Assembly: GCA_020053105.1 (NCBI GenBank)
Contig: JAGVNU010000028.1
Span: forward strand, 1-64,000
Length of the DNA stretch: 64,000 bases
Origin: Thermodesulfovibrionia bacterium
GTDB lineage: Bacteria > Nitrospirota > Thermodesulfovibrionia > UBA6902
Direction: 5' to 3'
Position 1 is the stretch's first letter; every line of letters begins with the position of its first letter. Shown here in pieces: positions 17,114 through 25,967 of the stretch. The translations under genes were made by a program, and so were the position numbers. The notes below the pieces were generated by a model. The model was given only the letters and a program-made list of their open reading frames with translations, was not told the DNA's origin and did no database searches.

Positions 17114-18823
17114 TTGATAGGTATAACAGGTCTTTTAAGATTCTGGCATACGTACAAAAATCTCAGCCGCATAAAACAGGTCGTCAACGTGCTGCTCAAG
17201 CACGGCTTCGGGCAGTTTATTGAACAAACCAATCTGCAGCGCTTTATCCCCCTTAGAAAAAGGATCAAATATTTCGCCCGTCGGCAGGACGTGGAAAGGC
17301 ATACCATTCCCCAGAGGTTAAGGATGGCTTTCGGAGAACTGGGGCCTTCATTTATCAAGCTCGCCCAGATGCTTTCCACAAGACCTGACCTCGTAACAGA
17401 GGAATACGCGAACGAGTTTAAAAAGCTTCAGGACAGGGTCCCTTCTTTTCCTTCTGACAAAGCGGTACAGATGATAGAATCAGAATTTAAAATGCCTCTG
17501 GCAAAAGTCTTCGCGGACTTCGACACGGTTCCTGTTGCGGCAGCATCTATTGCCCAGGTGCATAACGCTGTTCTCAATACCGGGGAAAAAGTCATTGTAA
17601 AGGTCCAGCGGCCGGACATACGTGAAACTATAGAGACCGACATCGCCATCCTGGGCGCTCTTGCCCGTCTCATGCTGAAATACATACCGGAAAGCAAATA
17701 TTTTGATCCGCAGGGGATTGTCAATGAATTTTCAAAGACCATAAAAAGGGAACTCGATTTTATCATGGAGGCCAAGAACGCCCAGCGGTTCAGGAAGAAC
17801 TTTGAAGGGCATCCTGATATTTATATCCCCGCCGTGTATCCGGATTTTCTTTCTGCCAGGGTAATCGTCATGGAGAGGATCGAGGGCGCAAAAATCGATG
17901 ACATTAAAGCAATCGATGACCTCGGAATAGACAGGCCAGGGCTGGCAAAGAAGGGCGTTGACGCTTATTTTAAGATGATCTTTGAAGACGGCTTTTTCCA
18001 TGCGGACCCGCATCCCGGGAATATATTTGTTCTGAAGGACGGCAAGATAGGGCTTATGGACTTCGGCATAGTCGGCTGGCTGGCTCCGGAGATGATTGAC
18101 AACATTGCCCGGGCATTTCTTGCGGTCATAAACAAGGACTTTGACCGGCTTATAGATATATACATAAACCTCGGGCTGGTACAGGATGAAGTGGACCTGG
18201 ACGCGTTCAAGAGGGAATTCCGCGCTGACCTGGTGTACATGATGGAGCCGCTTTATGATCTCAGTATCTCGGAAATCAACTTTCCCGAATACCTTGAGGC
18301 CCTCACCCACCTTGTCATAAAGCATGGTCTCAGGGTGCCTACCGATCTGCTGCTGATGAACAGGACCATCCTGATCGTGGACGATATAGGACGGCGTCTC
18401 GACCCAAAATTCAACCTCATATCAGCTGCTGAGCCATACGCAGCCAAGCTCGTAAAAAAACGCATGAGCCCCAAGAGCATATTTGGCAAGGCAGTAGACA
18501 ATATAAGCGAAATGGGAGAGCTTTTTCTCGATACACCCAAACAGATAAACCGGCTTCTGAGAAAGACCATTCGGGACGAAGTGAGTTTCAAAATGGAAAT
18601 AGCAGGGATGGACAAACTGATAAGAGACCTGGATCGTTCAAGCAATCGAATAGCATTCAGCCTGATCGTCGCCTCTATCATTCTGGGATCATCCATGCTG
18701 ATCCAATCAAATATAGGGGGGAAAATATTCGGCCTGCCCGCTGTAGGGGCCATAGGATTTCTGGTTGCCTTTATACTGGGGGTGAGGCTTCTTATTTCTA
18801 TTTTAAGGTCTGGGAGACTTTAG
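17114..18823 (+). CDS. ABC1/AarF/UbiB family atypical kinase
   Basis: FGELGPSFIKLAQMLSTRPDLV, AAASIAQVHNAVL, DGFFHADPHPGNIFVLKDGKIGLMDFGIVGWL, two C-terminal TM helices; TTG start. Confidence 0.92.
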   Translation: MIGITGLLRFWHTYKNLSRIKQVVNVLLKHGFGQFIEQTNLQRFIPLRKRIKYFARRQDVERHTIPQRLRMAFGELGPSFIKLAQMLSTRPDLVTEEYANEFKKLQDRVPSFPSDKAVQMIESEFKMPLAKVFADFDTVPVAAASIAQVHNAVLNTGEKVIVKVQRPDIRETIETDIAILGALARLMLKYIPESKYFDPQGIVNEFSKTIKRELDFIMEAKNAQRFRKNFEGHPDIYIPAVYPDFLSARVIVMERIEGAKIDDIKAIDDLGIDRPGLAKKGVDAYFKMIFEDGFFHADPHPGNIFVLKDGKIGLMDFGIVGWLAPEMIDNIARAFLAVINKDFDRLIDIYINLGLVQDEVDLDAFKREFRADLVYMMEPLYDLSISEINFPEYLEALTHLVIKHGLRVPTDLLLMNRTILIVDDIGRRLDPKFNLISAAEPYAAKLVKKRMSPKSIFGKAVDNISEMGELFLDTPKQINRLLRKTIRDEVSFKMEIAGMDKLIRDLDRSSNRIAFSLIVASIILGSSMLIQSNIGGKIFGLPAVGAIGFLVAFILGVRLLISILRSGRL

Positions 18824-18964
18824 TCCCTTAACGGTTAAATTCTGTACAAAATGATATGAAAATCAGCCACGAAGGCACAAAGTCACAAAGTGAATGATGG
18901 TTTTATTCGTGTCTTAGCGGCAAAAGAATTGGTTCCGGCTTCGCCGGGTTAGGAGGAGCGACAC

Positions 18965-19402
18965 ATGACAATCGATGAACTTAAACAGTACTGTGAAAAT
19001 GAATTTAAAAATATTGATCGCATAATGGATGAGCTTTTCACGGTCTTCAGGCATGAAGACGGCGAATACACCCTTGCCGAACAGGCCGCTATCTCTACTT
19101 ATATCATGAATGCATACAGCGCGGTTGAGAGTATCCTGAAACAGATGCTCCTTTATGACAAGCTCGATGTAGGAGACGCCCCCGGCTGGCACGAGAAGGT
19201 GCTCAGGAAGGCGGGCGAGATAGGGATACTCCCTCCGGACCTTTTGCATACAATATCCAAATATTTGTCCTTCCGGAACTACTTTATCTATACCTACATG
19301 TTCAACATCAAATGGGAAGACATGAAACCGCTGGCTGAAGGGATCAAAGACCTGATCGCGCAGATCAGGACAGAGACGGATGAGTATCTGCAGACGATTT
19401 AA
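18965..19402 (+). CDS. HepT-like/HEPN-fold protein with altered Rx4H motif
   Basis: All-helical 145 aa; C-terminal FRNYFIYTYMFNIKWEDMKPL resembles the HepT-like FRxxFRHxYxFxLDWERLxPL region. Confidence 0.6.
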   Translation: MTIDELKQYCENEFKNIDRIMDELFTVFRHEDGEYTLAEQAAISTYIMNAYSAVESILKQMLLYDKLDVGDAPGWHEKVLRKAGEIGILPPDLLHTISKYLSFRNYFIYTYMFNIKWEDMKPLAEGIKDLIAQIRTETDEYLQTI

Positions 19403-19412
19403 GATAAAACAT

Positions 19413-19733
19413 CTACTGAAGGGCCTTTAAGGTTTCAACATATGTCAGCGGCGGATCTATAATTGTCATGCCAACACTGTCTGTTAATCCGTGAGGAGGG
19501 GTCCTATACACCCATTTTACCTTACAGTGCAAATTCAGTTTTTCACCTGAAGGCAATTCAAATCTTATTTCAATAGGCATATCGGTAATGAAATTAAATG
19601 AGGATTTGACGGGGGCCGTTACATACATGCCTTCTTCGGAAAGATTTTCTATATAGACCGCAAGGCGTTTATCGGCGCTGAGCAACTCTGCCTGGATATT
19701 GACGATTAATCTTTTGAAACGCCTTGCATCCAT
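19413..19733 (-). CDS. PilZ domain protein
   Basis: RRFKRLIVNIQAELL...YIENLSEEGMYV...DMPIEIRFELPSG. Confidence 0.75.
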   Translation of the reverse strand: MDARRFKRLIVNIQAELLSADKRLAVYIENLSEEGMYVTAPVKSSFNFITDMPIEIRFELPSGEKLNLHCKVKWVYRTPPHGLTDSVGMTIIDPPLTYVETLKALQ

Positions 19734-19772
19734 GTGCTTATTGTAACATAATAACCCGTGATCGGATTTGTC

Positions 19773-19985
19773 TTATTTCTTCTGATAAATCAGCTTCAAA
19801 ACAAGCAGCACCCACGGTATGCTGTGCAGGACAAGATCGAGCCAATCTATAGGACGGACGAGGCGGCCCCTGACAAGCATTAGTATCTTCTCAACGATAT
19901 GGGGCGGCCAGAAGGGGGCGAGGCCCAGGGTCAGGCATAAAAAAATAGCAACGCTCCATGGCAATTTATCCAGCAGATGGTTCAT
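19773..19985 (-). CDS. Small two-TM membrane protein (70 aa)
   Basis: MNHLLDKLPWSVAIFLCLTLGLAPFWPPHIVEKILMLVRGRLVRPIDWLDLVLHSIPWVLLVLKLIYQKK; 5' part duplicated at 23525-23653. Confidence 0.75.
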   Translation of the reverse strand: MNHLLDKLPWSVAIFLCLTLGLAPFWPPHIVEKILMLVRGRLVRPIDWLDLVLHSIPWVLLVLKLIYQKK

Positions 19986-20080
19986 GGGGTCCAGTATATC
20001 AGATTAAACAGCTGTCAGATAAAAGCTGTCATCGGTCAGCAATCAGCTAGCAAAAAGGACTTCCCCCTGCGTACATTTAT
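19867..20080 (+). repeat. Left copy of ~200 bp imperfect direct repeat flanking the islet
   Basis: Matches 23534-23744: 44 nt identical (agtatcttctcaacgatatggggcggccagaagggggcgaggcc) and 29 nt identical (gcaacgctccatggcaatttatccagcag), continuing through tcagc-rich tail to cccc. Confidence 0.9.
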
Positions 20081-20211
20081 TTATCTGCCTCCTTCCTTTT
20101 GTATTATTTTCGTGACAAACCCTACGAGGGATGTTTATAATCTCCTATCCAGGGACGGCTGAAGTTTATTTACCCTCCCTGCATAGTATCGATATCGTTA
20201 GCGATAAGATA

Positions 20212-20757
20212 ATGAAACATAAGATAATCTTTGTAGGGGGGATACATGGTGTTGGTAAATCAACTTTTAGTAATTCCTTGGCTTCTAGGATTAATGCAAG
20301 ACATTTTTCTGCAAGTGACCTCATATTAATGATAAAGAAAGTAAAGATTACGAAGAATAAAAGAGTATACGATATTCATGGGGATCAAGACATACTATTG
20401 AATGCAATTAATGAAAACTTAAAGGAAGGGATGCTATATATTATAGATGGCCATTTTTGCTTGATAAATAAGAACGGGGAAATAAGCAAAGTGCCGGAAC
20501 AAACATATAAGAGTATCTCTCCCATGGCTATAGTCATGTTATATGATGAGCCATCTAATATTTATGATCGACTGGATAAACGAGATAATGAAAAATACAG
20601 TTTTGAATTTATAAAAGCTTTTCAGGAACAAGAGTTAAATTACTCAAAATATATAGCAGACAACTTTGGCATTCCCTATATTTCATGCAATCCATTTACT
20701 GAGTTCAGCCATGTTTACAAATTTATCGGTAATGTTCTCGAAAAGGAAATAGTCTGA
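20212..20757 (+). CDS. P-loop nucleotide kinase-like protein (AAA/adenylate-kinase-like)
   Basis: KIIFVGGIHGVGKSTFSNSLASRI (Walker A); start trimmed from 20131 to ATG 20212. Confidence 0.75.
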   Translation: MKHKIIFVGGIHGVGKSTFSNSLASRINARHFSASDLILMIKKVKITKNKRVYDIHGDQDILLNAINENLKEGMLYIIDGHFCLINKNGEISKVPEQTYKSISPMAIVMLYDEPSNIYDRLDKRDNEKYSFEFIKAFQEQELNYSKYIADNFGIPYISCNPFTEFSHVYKFIGNVLEKEIV

Positions 20758-22271
20758 TGCGTGTTTTACTAGATACAAACATAATAATTCACCGGGAAGC
20801 TACTAAAATTATAAATAAAGAAATCGGGATCTTATTCAATTGGTTTGATAAACTCCATTATGAAAAGTGCATTCATCCTTTATCTTTATCTGAGATAAGA
20901 AAACATAACGATGAAGATGTTGTGAAAACTATTGAAGCCAAAGTTCAGAATTACAATCTTCTAAAAACAGAAGCACCTGAAGTTAAAGAAATCGTTAATC
21001 TTAGAGCTAAGCACGACCGGAACGACAATGATAAGGTAGACACTTCTTTGCTTAAAGAGGTTTTCTGCAAAAGAGTTAATTACTTAATAACAGAAGATCG
21101 TGCTTTACACTTTAAAGCTGATGAACTTGGCATAGCTGAAGTTGTATTTACAATTGATGACTTCCTTGAAAAGGTCACTGCTGAAAATCCATCTCTAACT
21201 GATTATAAGACGCTTTCAGTGCGGAAGGAGTATTTTGGGAAAATTAATATTGACGATCCATTCTTCGATTCTTTTAAAGAAGATTATAAAGGATTTGAGG
21301 AGTGGTTTAATAGCAAATCAGATGAAATAGCTTATATTTCTCAATCTGATGATGGTGAGATATTGGCTTTCCTTTATGTAAAGATTGAAGATAAGAGTGA
21401 ATATTATGGAGATATAAATACTGTCTTCTCTCCGATGCATCGACTCAAGATAGGAACTTTTAAAGTCATTTCTAATGGTTATAAGCTTGGAGAACGATTT
21501 TTAAAAATAGTGTTTGATAATGCACTTGCCAATAAAGTGGATGAAATATATGTAACAGTATTTGATAACCGAGAAGAGCACGAACGGCTGATTGGCTTAT
21601 TAGAGGACTGGGGCTTTGAGTATTATGGCGTGAAATCGACAGCATCTGGTAAAGAGAGAGTATATGTAAAAAAGTTTAAACCTATTCCGGATGCAAGCAA
21701 TCCTAAAAAAACATATCCTTTTATAAAAAAGGATAGACGTTATTTCATCGTTCCCATATATCCTGAGTACCATACGGAATTATTCCCAGATTCAATTCTA
21801 AAGAATGAATCACCACAGAATTATGTAGAGAATGCACCACATAGAAATGCAATACAAAAAGTATATATATCAAGGTCTATATATCGTGACTTAATGCCTG
21901 GAGATGTTATTATATTTTATCGAACAGGCGGCAAATACAGAGGAGTTATATCAACAATCGGAATCGTTGAAAGCATTATTACAGATATCAATAATGAGAA
22001 TGAATTTATTAGTTTGTGCAGAAAAAGAAGTGTATTTTCAGATAAGAGCTTGTCGGAACATTGGAATTATAATAAATGGAGCAGACCATTTATAGTTAAT
22101 TTTCTTTATCTGTATTCGTTCCCAAAGAGACCTAACTTAGATATGCTGATTAAATTAGGTATAATTGCTGATATTCATAGTGCACCTAGAGGATTTGAGC
22201 AAATTAAGAAAGAACAGTTTGAGACTATTTTGGAGGTGTCAGGGTCTAATGAAAGTTTTATTATCGATTAA
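20757..22271 (+). CDS. PIN nuclease - GNAT - EVE/PUA-like three-domain protein
   Basis: PIN (VLLDTNIIIHRE...LSLSEIRK...LITEDRALHF), GNAT (GYKLGERFLKIVFDNALANKVDEIYVTVFDN), C-terminal EVE/ASCH-like (RDLMPGDVIIFYRTGGKYRGVISTIGIVE...); TGATG overlap with upstream stop. Confidence 0.8.
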   Translation: MRVLLDTNIIIHREATKIINKEIGILFNWFDKLHYEKCIHPLSLSEIRKHNDEDVVKTIEAKVQNYNLLKTEAPEVKEIVNLRAKHDRNDNDKVDTSLLKEVFCKRVNYLITEDRALHFKADELGIAEVVFTIDDFLEKVTAENPSLTDYKTLSVRKEYFGKINIDDPFFDSFKEDYKGFEEWFNSKSDEIAYISQSDDGEILAFLYVKIEDKSEYYGDINTVFSPMHRLKIGTFKVISNGYKLGERFLKIVFDNALANKVDEIYVTVFDNREEHERLIGLLEDWGFEYYGVKSTASGKERVYVKKFKPIPDASNPKKTYPFIKKDRRYFIVPIYPEYHTELFPDSILKNESPQNYVENAPHRNAIQKVYISRSIYRDLMPGDVIIFYRTGGKYRGVISTIGIVESIITDINNENEFISLCRKRSVFSDKSLSEHWNYNKWSRPFIVNFLYLYSFPKRPNLDMLIKLGIIADIHSAPRGFEQIKKEQFETILEVSGSNESFIID

Positions 22272-22626
22272 ACCGGAGTATGCAGAAAAAATCTTAGTTG
22301 GCAATAAAAAGTACGAATTCAGGAGAACTATATTTAAATGTGATTCAATATCAAAAGTAATTATTTATGCTACAAGTCCGATTCAGAAAATAATTGGGGA
22401 ATTTGAAATCGATGACATCCTGACCTTGAATACTTTTGACCTTTGGAAAAAAACCATGCGGTATTCCGGAATTAATAAAGAATTCTATGACAATTATTTT
22501 TCAGGTAAACAAGAAGGTCATGCCATCAAAATTAAAAAACCGAAACGATATTCCAAGTACTTAGATTTGCATGACTATAATATTAAGCAAGCACCACAAT
22601 CATTTATATATCTCAACACATATTAA
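22249..22626 (+). CDS. ASCH domain protein
   Basis: MKVLLSIKPEYAEKILVGNKKYEFRRTIFK...KVIIYATSPIQKIIGEFEIDDI; ggagg RBS; overlaps upstream gene by 23 nt. Confidence 0.85.
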   Translation: MKVLLSIKPEYAEKILVGNKKYEFRRTIFKCDSISKVIIYATSPIQKIIGEFEIDDILTLNTFDLWKKTMRYSGINKEFYDNYFSGKQEGHAIKIKKPKRYSKYLDLHDYNIKQAPQSFIYLNTY

Positions 22627-22629
22627 CTC

Positions 22630-23010
22630 ATGAGAACTGTTGCATTACTTGGCAGTATGGCCGCTATAATCTCCATTATCGCTGGAGTTTATCAATTTGC
22701 ACGCTCAAACAGACTTTCCATATTTTCAAAGTACTGTGATAAATATAATCAAATAGTTAAACCTGAAATATATGAAGATTGGGTTAAGGCACTTAAAGGG
22801 GACAAAGATTTACAGATTAAACTTGAACCACAGATGATTGCATATTTGAATCTCGTTTGGGAGGAATTGTTTTTATTAGAAGATAAGCTAATATCAAAAA
22901 AGCTTTGGAATCACTGGAATCGCGAGATAAAAGAGACACTGTCAAGTTCGTTTGCACAAGACGTTATGAATAAATATGACTATCACTTTCCAGTAAGCTT
23001 TATGAAATAA
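22630..23010 (+). CDS. Hypothetical protein with N-terminal TM
   Basis: LLGSMAAIISIIAGVYQFA TM; starts 3 nt after the ASCH gene. Confidence 0.6.
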   Translation: MRTVALLGSMAAIISIIAGVYQFARSNRLSIFSKYCDKYNQIVKPEIYEDWVKALKGDKDLQIKLEPQMIAYLNLVWEELFLLEDKLISKKLWNHWNREIKETLSSSFAQDVMNKYDYHFPVSFMK

Positions 23011-23070
23011 ACAAAGCGCTGACACCATGGGCTCAAATGCATTCCGGTTTAACGGTAAGAAGGCGTGAAT

Positions 23071-23550
23071 ATGAACGAGAGAATCTTACTCTGCATAACT
23101 ACATTATTACTTCTTTTAGTCGGTTGCGCCGATAGATATCTCAAACCGATATCGACATGTCAACCACTATCTGCTTTTGATACGATTATAATTACCCCTT
23201 TTAATGGTGACTCTGCATTTATCGAAGAAGCACAATACGGACACCTGCCTCCTAGGATTGCTCTTGCTACCACTGAACGTTTGAAAGATCAACTGGAAGA
23301 TAGTCATATGTTTAGAAATGTAATACAATCTTCTGATTGTACAGATCATGCTATCAAGATTGATGGTAAAATTTATAGCCTAACTCATCATAGACGATCA
23401 TTCCATATTGGTATTCGGGGGCAAATCATTAATTGCCAAAATGGTGACGGTCTCTACAAATATGACAATGATGATGAACAGGATTCTGAAATTGTTAAAT
23501 TGCCAGGCCAAATCGCAGGTAAGCTCATTGCCGGCCCCTGGCAAGCATGA
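23071..23550 (+). CDS. Putative lipoprotein running into the right repeat
   Basis: Signal ending LLLLVGC; last codons (GPWQA) lie in the right repeat, so the C-terminus may be non-native. Confidence 0.55.
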   Translation: MNERILLCITTLLLLLVGCADRYLKPISTCQPLSAFDTIIITPFNGDSAFIEEAQYGHLPPRIALATTERLKDQLEDSHMFRNVIQSSDCTDHAIKIDGKIYSLTHHRRSFHIGIRGQIINCQNGDGLYKYDNDDEQDSEIVKLPGQIAGKLIAGPWQA

Positions 23551-23653
23551 GTATCTTCTCAACGATATGGGGCGGCCAGAAGGGGGCGAGGCCGAGAGTG
23601 AAGCAGAGAAAAATGGCAACGCTCCATGGCAATTTATCCAGCAGCTGGTCCAT
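23525..23653 (-). pseudogene. Truncated copy (42 codons) of the 70-aa membrane protein gene
   Basis: MDQLLDKLPWSVAIFLCFTLGLAPFWPPHIVEKILMLARGRQ*; 38 of the first 41 residues match 19773-19985 closely, then stop. Confidence 0.85.
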
Positions 23654-23744
23654 GGGGTCAGTATAGCATATGAAAAAGCTATCAGCGGTCAGCTATCAGC
23701 TTTCAGCCAAAAAAGACTACCCCTTTAACTCTACTCCCTACATT
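23534..23744 (+). repeat. Right copy of ~200 bp imperfect direct repeat flanking the islet
   Basis: See 19867-20080; same orientation, start-to-start distance ~3.67 kb. Confidence 0.9.
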
Positions 23745-24970
23745 TTTAAAATCTCAGGTTTTTTCCAGAGAACAATAGCAGTCCCTGCCAGACAAAACCC
23801 GGCGCTTGTCATCAGCGCATTTTGCGTACCTACATAATGAGCGAGGCTGCCGACCGCGAAATTCCCCAGAGGCGTCATTCCCAGAAACATAGTTGTAAAG
23901 GAGCTCATTACCCTTCCCCTTAATTCGTTGGGGACATTGAGCTGAAGCAGGCTGTTTGCAGTGGCAATCTGGTTGATAGCTCCAAATCCGACGAGAAAGA
24001 GCATGGTGTATGAAAGCCAGACGCTTGTTGAAAATGAGAAGATGAGCAGCGCTGTTGAAAAGATGATGCCTGCAACCGCCATGACTATGCCCTTTCTCGC
24101 AGTATCTCCCTTTATTGCAAGGCCGACTGCCCCTGTAAACGCGCCGGCCCCTGCGCATCCCATGAGAATGCCGAGTCCTGTAGCGCCTGTTTTCAGGATG
24201 TCCCTTGCATATACGGGGAGAAAAGATATGTATGGGAAGCCGAAGAAACTGACTATCCCCGCTGCTATCAGGAGCGCAGATATGTCTGAATTGTGGAAAA
24301 TATATTTAATGCCTTCCTTGAGCGAACTTGTCATCCCCGGTTTTGAAGTTGTTTTGGACTCTTCGGGTTTGAAACGCATTTTAACAAGCGCGATGACTAT
24401 TGCTATGAAGCTTAATGCGTTAATGAAAAAACACGGCGCCAGCCCGAAGGCGCCCATGATCAGACCTGCAATGGCCGGACCGATCATTCGCGCCACGTTG
24501 AAGGCGGATGAATTGAGCGCTATGCCGTTCAGCAGGTCTTCTTTGCCTACCAGTTCGATGATGAAGGACTGACGCGCCGGGATTTCAAAGGCATTGACCG
24601 AGCCGATCAGGAAGGAGAGAACCAGGACATGCCAGACATTGACCGCTCCGGCTGCAACCAGTATGGCGAGAGTCAATGCAAGAAACATAATCACTATGTT
24701 TGACAAGAGTATTATGTTTTTTTTCGGATGTCTGTCTGCAAGAACCCCTCCGGCCAATGTAAAGAGGAGTATCGGAGCTGATGCGACCATTCCCGCGAGC
24801 CCAAGGAAAAAGGGGGAGTCCGTAAGCTTGAAGACCAGCCAGCCCTGCGCAGTCTGATGCATCCACGTGCCGATGAGGGAAATCAATTGACCGGTCCAGA
24901 AAAGCCTGTAATTCCTGTGCCTGAGCGCTGCCAGCGGACGAAAAGTTTTCATAATGAGTAATGATAGCAT
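23738..24970 (-). CDS. MFS transporter (EntS-like)
   Basis: 12-TM; FRPLAALRHRNYRLFWTGQLISLIGTWMHQTAQGWLV, GGVLADRHPKKNI; start may be ATG 24952. Confidence 0.9.
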   Translation of the reverse strand: MLSLLIMKTFRPLAALRHRNYRLFWTGQLISLIGTWMHQTAQGWLVFKLTDSPFFLGLAGMVASAPILLFTLAGGVLADRHPKKNIILLSNIVIMFLALTLAILVAAGAVNVWHVLVLSFLIGSVNAFEIPARQSFIIELVGKEDLLNGIALNSSAFNVARMIGPAIAGLIMGAFGLAPCFFINALSFIAIVIALVKMRFKPEESKTTSKPGMTSSLKEGIKYIFHNSDISALLIAAGIVSFFGFPYISFLPVYARDILKTGATGLGILMGCAGAGAFTGAVGLAIKGDTARKGIVMAVAGIIFSTALLIFSFSTSVWLSYTMLFLVGFGAINQIATANSLLQLNVPNELRGRVMSSFTTMFLGMTPLGNFAVGSLAHYVGTQNALMTSAGFCLAGTAIVLWKKPEILKM

Positions 24971-24981
24971 ATGGAAATGCC

Positions 24982-25020
24982 GTTCGAACTGCTCGAACAG
25001 TTAGAACGGTTCAAGCTGTT
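24982..25020. repeat. Degenerate GAAC/GTTC short-unit repeat
   Basis: gttcgaactgctcgaacagttagaacggttcaagctgtt; related sequence at 52161-52236. Confidence 0.5.
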
Positions 25021-25043
25021 TATATTATGGTATAATTCTATCC

Positions 25044-25958
25044 GTGATGACCTTTAAAAGACTCATGTCGTTTGCAGTTATTATGTCTCTTGCGTTGTGG
25101 TCGTGCCAGAAAAAGGAGCCGGATTCATCCGGCAATGCCCATCTGAAAGGGCCCCGTGCATCTGAAAAACTCAGGATACTGACTACGATCTCCCCCCTTT
25201 ACAGTTTCACGAAAAACATTGCCGGCGATGCTGCGGAGGTCGAAAACCTGCTGCCTTCAGGTGCAGGCCCCCATGATTTCTCTTTGAGCCCCATGGATGC
25301 AAAGAAGGTCACGGATGCCCGGGTGCTTGTTATTAACGGCGTAGGCCTTGAGGCATGGCTGGACAAAGTAATAGACGCAGCGAACATGCATGGGGACGAT
25401 GACGGGAAGCTGATCGTGGCAGATACGAGCAGGGGTGTTGAGGTCATGAATAAGGACCCTCATATATGGCTCTCTCCGCAAAACGCTATTATTCAGGTGC
25501 GGAACATAAGGGACGCGTTGATAAAAGCCGATCCGCGCAATCGTGATATTTACGCGGCCAATGCCGAAGCCTATATCATTAGTCTAAATAATCTGGACAG
25601 TGAGATCAGCAGTGAGATAAAGACATGGAGCAAAAAAGAGTTTGTCGCCTATCACTCAGCATTCGGATATTTTGCAAGGGCTTACGGACTTCAGCAGGTG
25701 GCCGTGATCCAGGAGACCCCTGAGACCGAACCTTCTCCAAGGCATATAGCGTCAGTTGTGGAGACAATAAAGGCAAAAGGGATCAAATCTATATTTACCG
25801 AAACTCAGGCCTCACATAAGATAATCAGTTCGCTCGCCACGGACCTGGGCCTGAAGGTGTACAGCCTTGACACCCTGGAGAAAGGGTCCCCCGGAAGACA
25901 ATGGTATGAAGACCGTATGAGGGTCAACCTTGTTGTTCTTGGGGAGGCATTAAAATAA
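25044..25958 (+). CDS. znuA: Zinc/manganese ABC transporter substrate-binding lipoprotein
   Basis: LWSC lipobox; TTISPLYSFTKNIAGDAAEVENLLPSGAGPHDFSLSP, VINGVGLEAWLDKVI, DPHIWLSPQNAI, FVAYHSAFGYFA. Confidence 0.88.
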   Translation: MMTFKRLMSFAVIMSLALWSCQKKEPDSSGNAHLKGPRASEKLRILTTISPLYSFTKNIAGDAAEVENLLPSGAGPHDFSLSPMDAKKVTDARVLVINGVGLEAWLDKVIDAANMHGDDDGKLIVADTSRGVEVMNKDPHIWLSPQNAIIQVRNIRDALIKADPRNRDIYAANAEAYIISLNNLDSEISSEIKTWSKKEFVAYHSAFGYFARAYGLQQVAVIQETPETEPSPRHIASVVETIKAKGIKSIFTETQASHKIISSLATDLGLKVYSLDTLEKGSPGRQWYEDRMRVNLVVLGEALK

Positions 25959-25967
25959 GGACTTATT

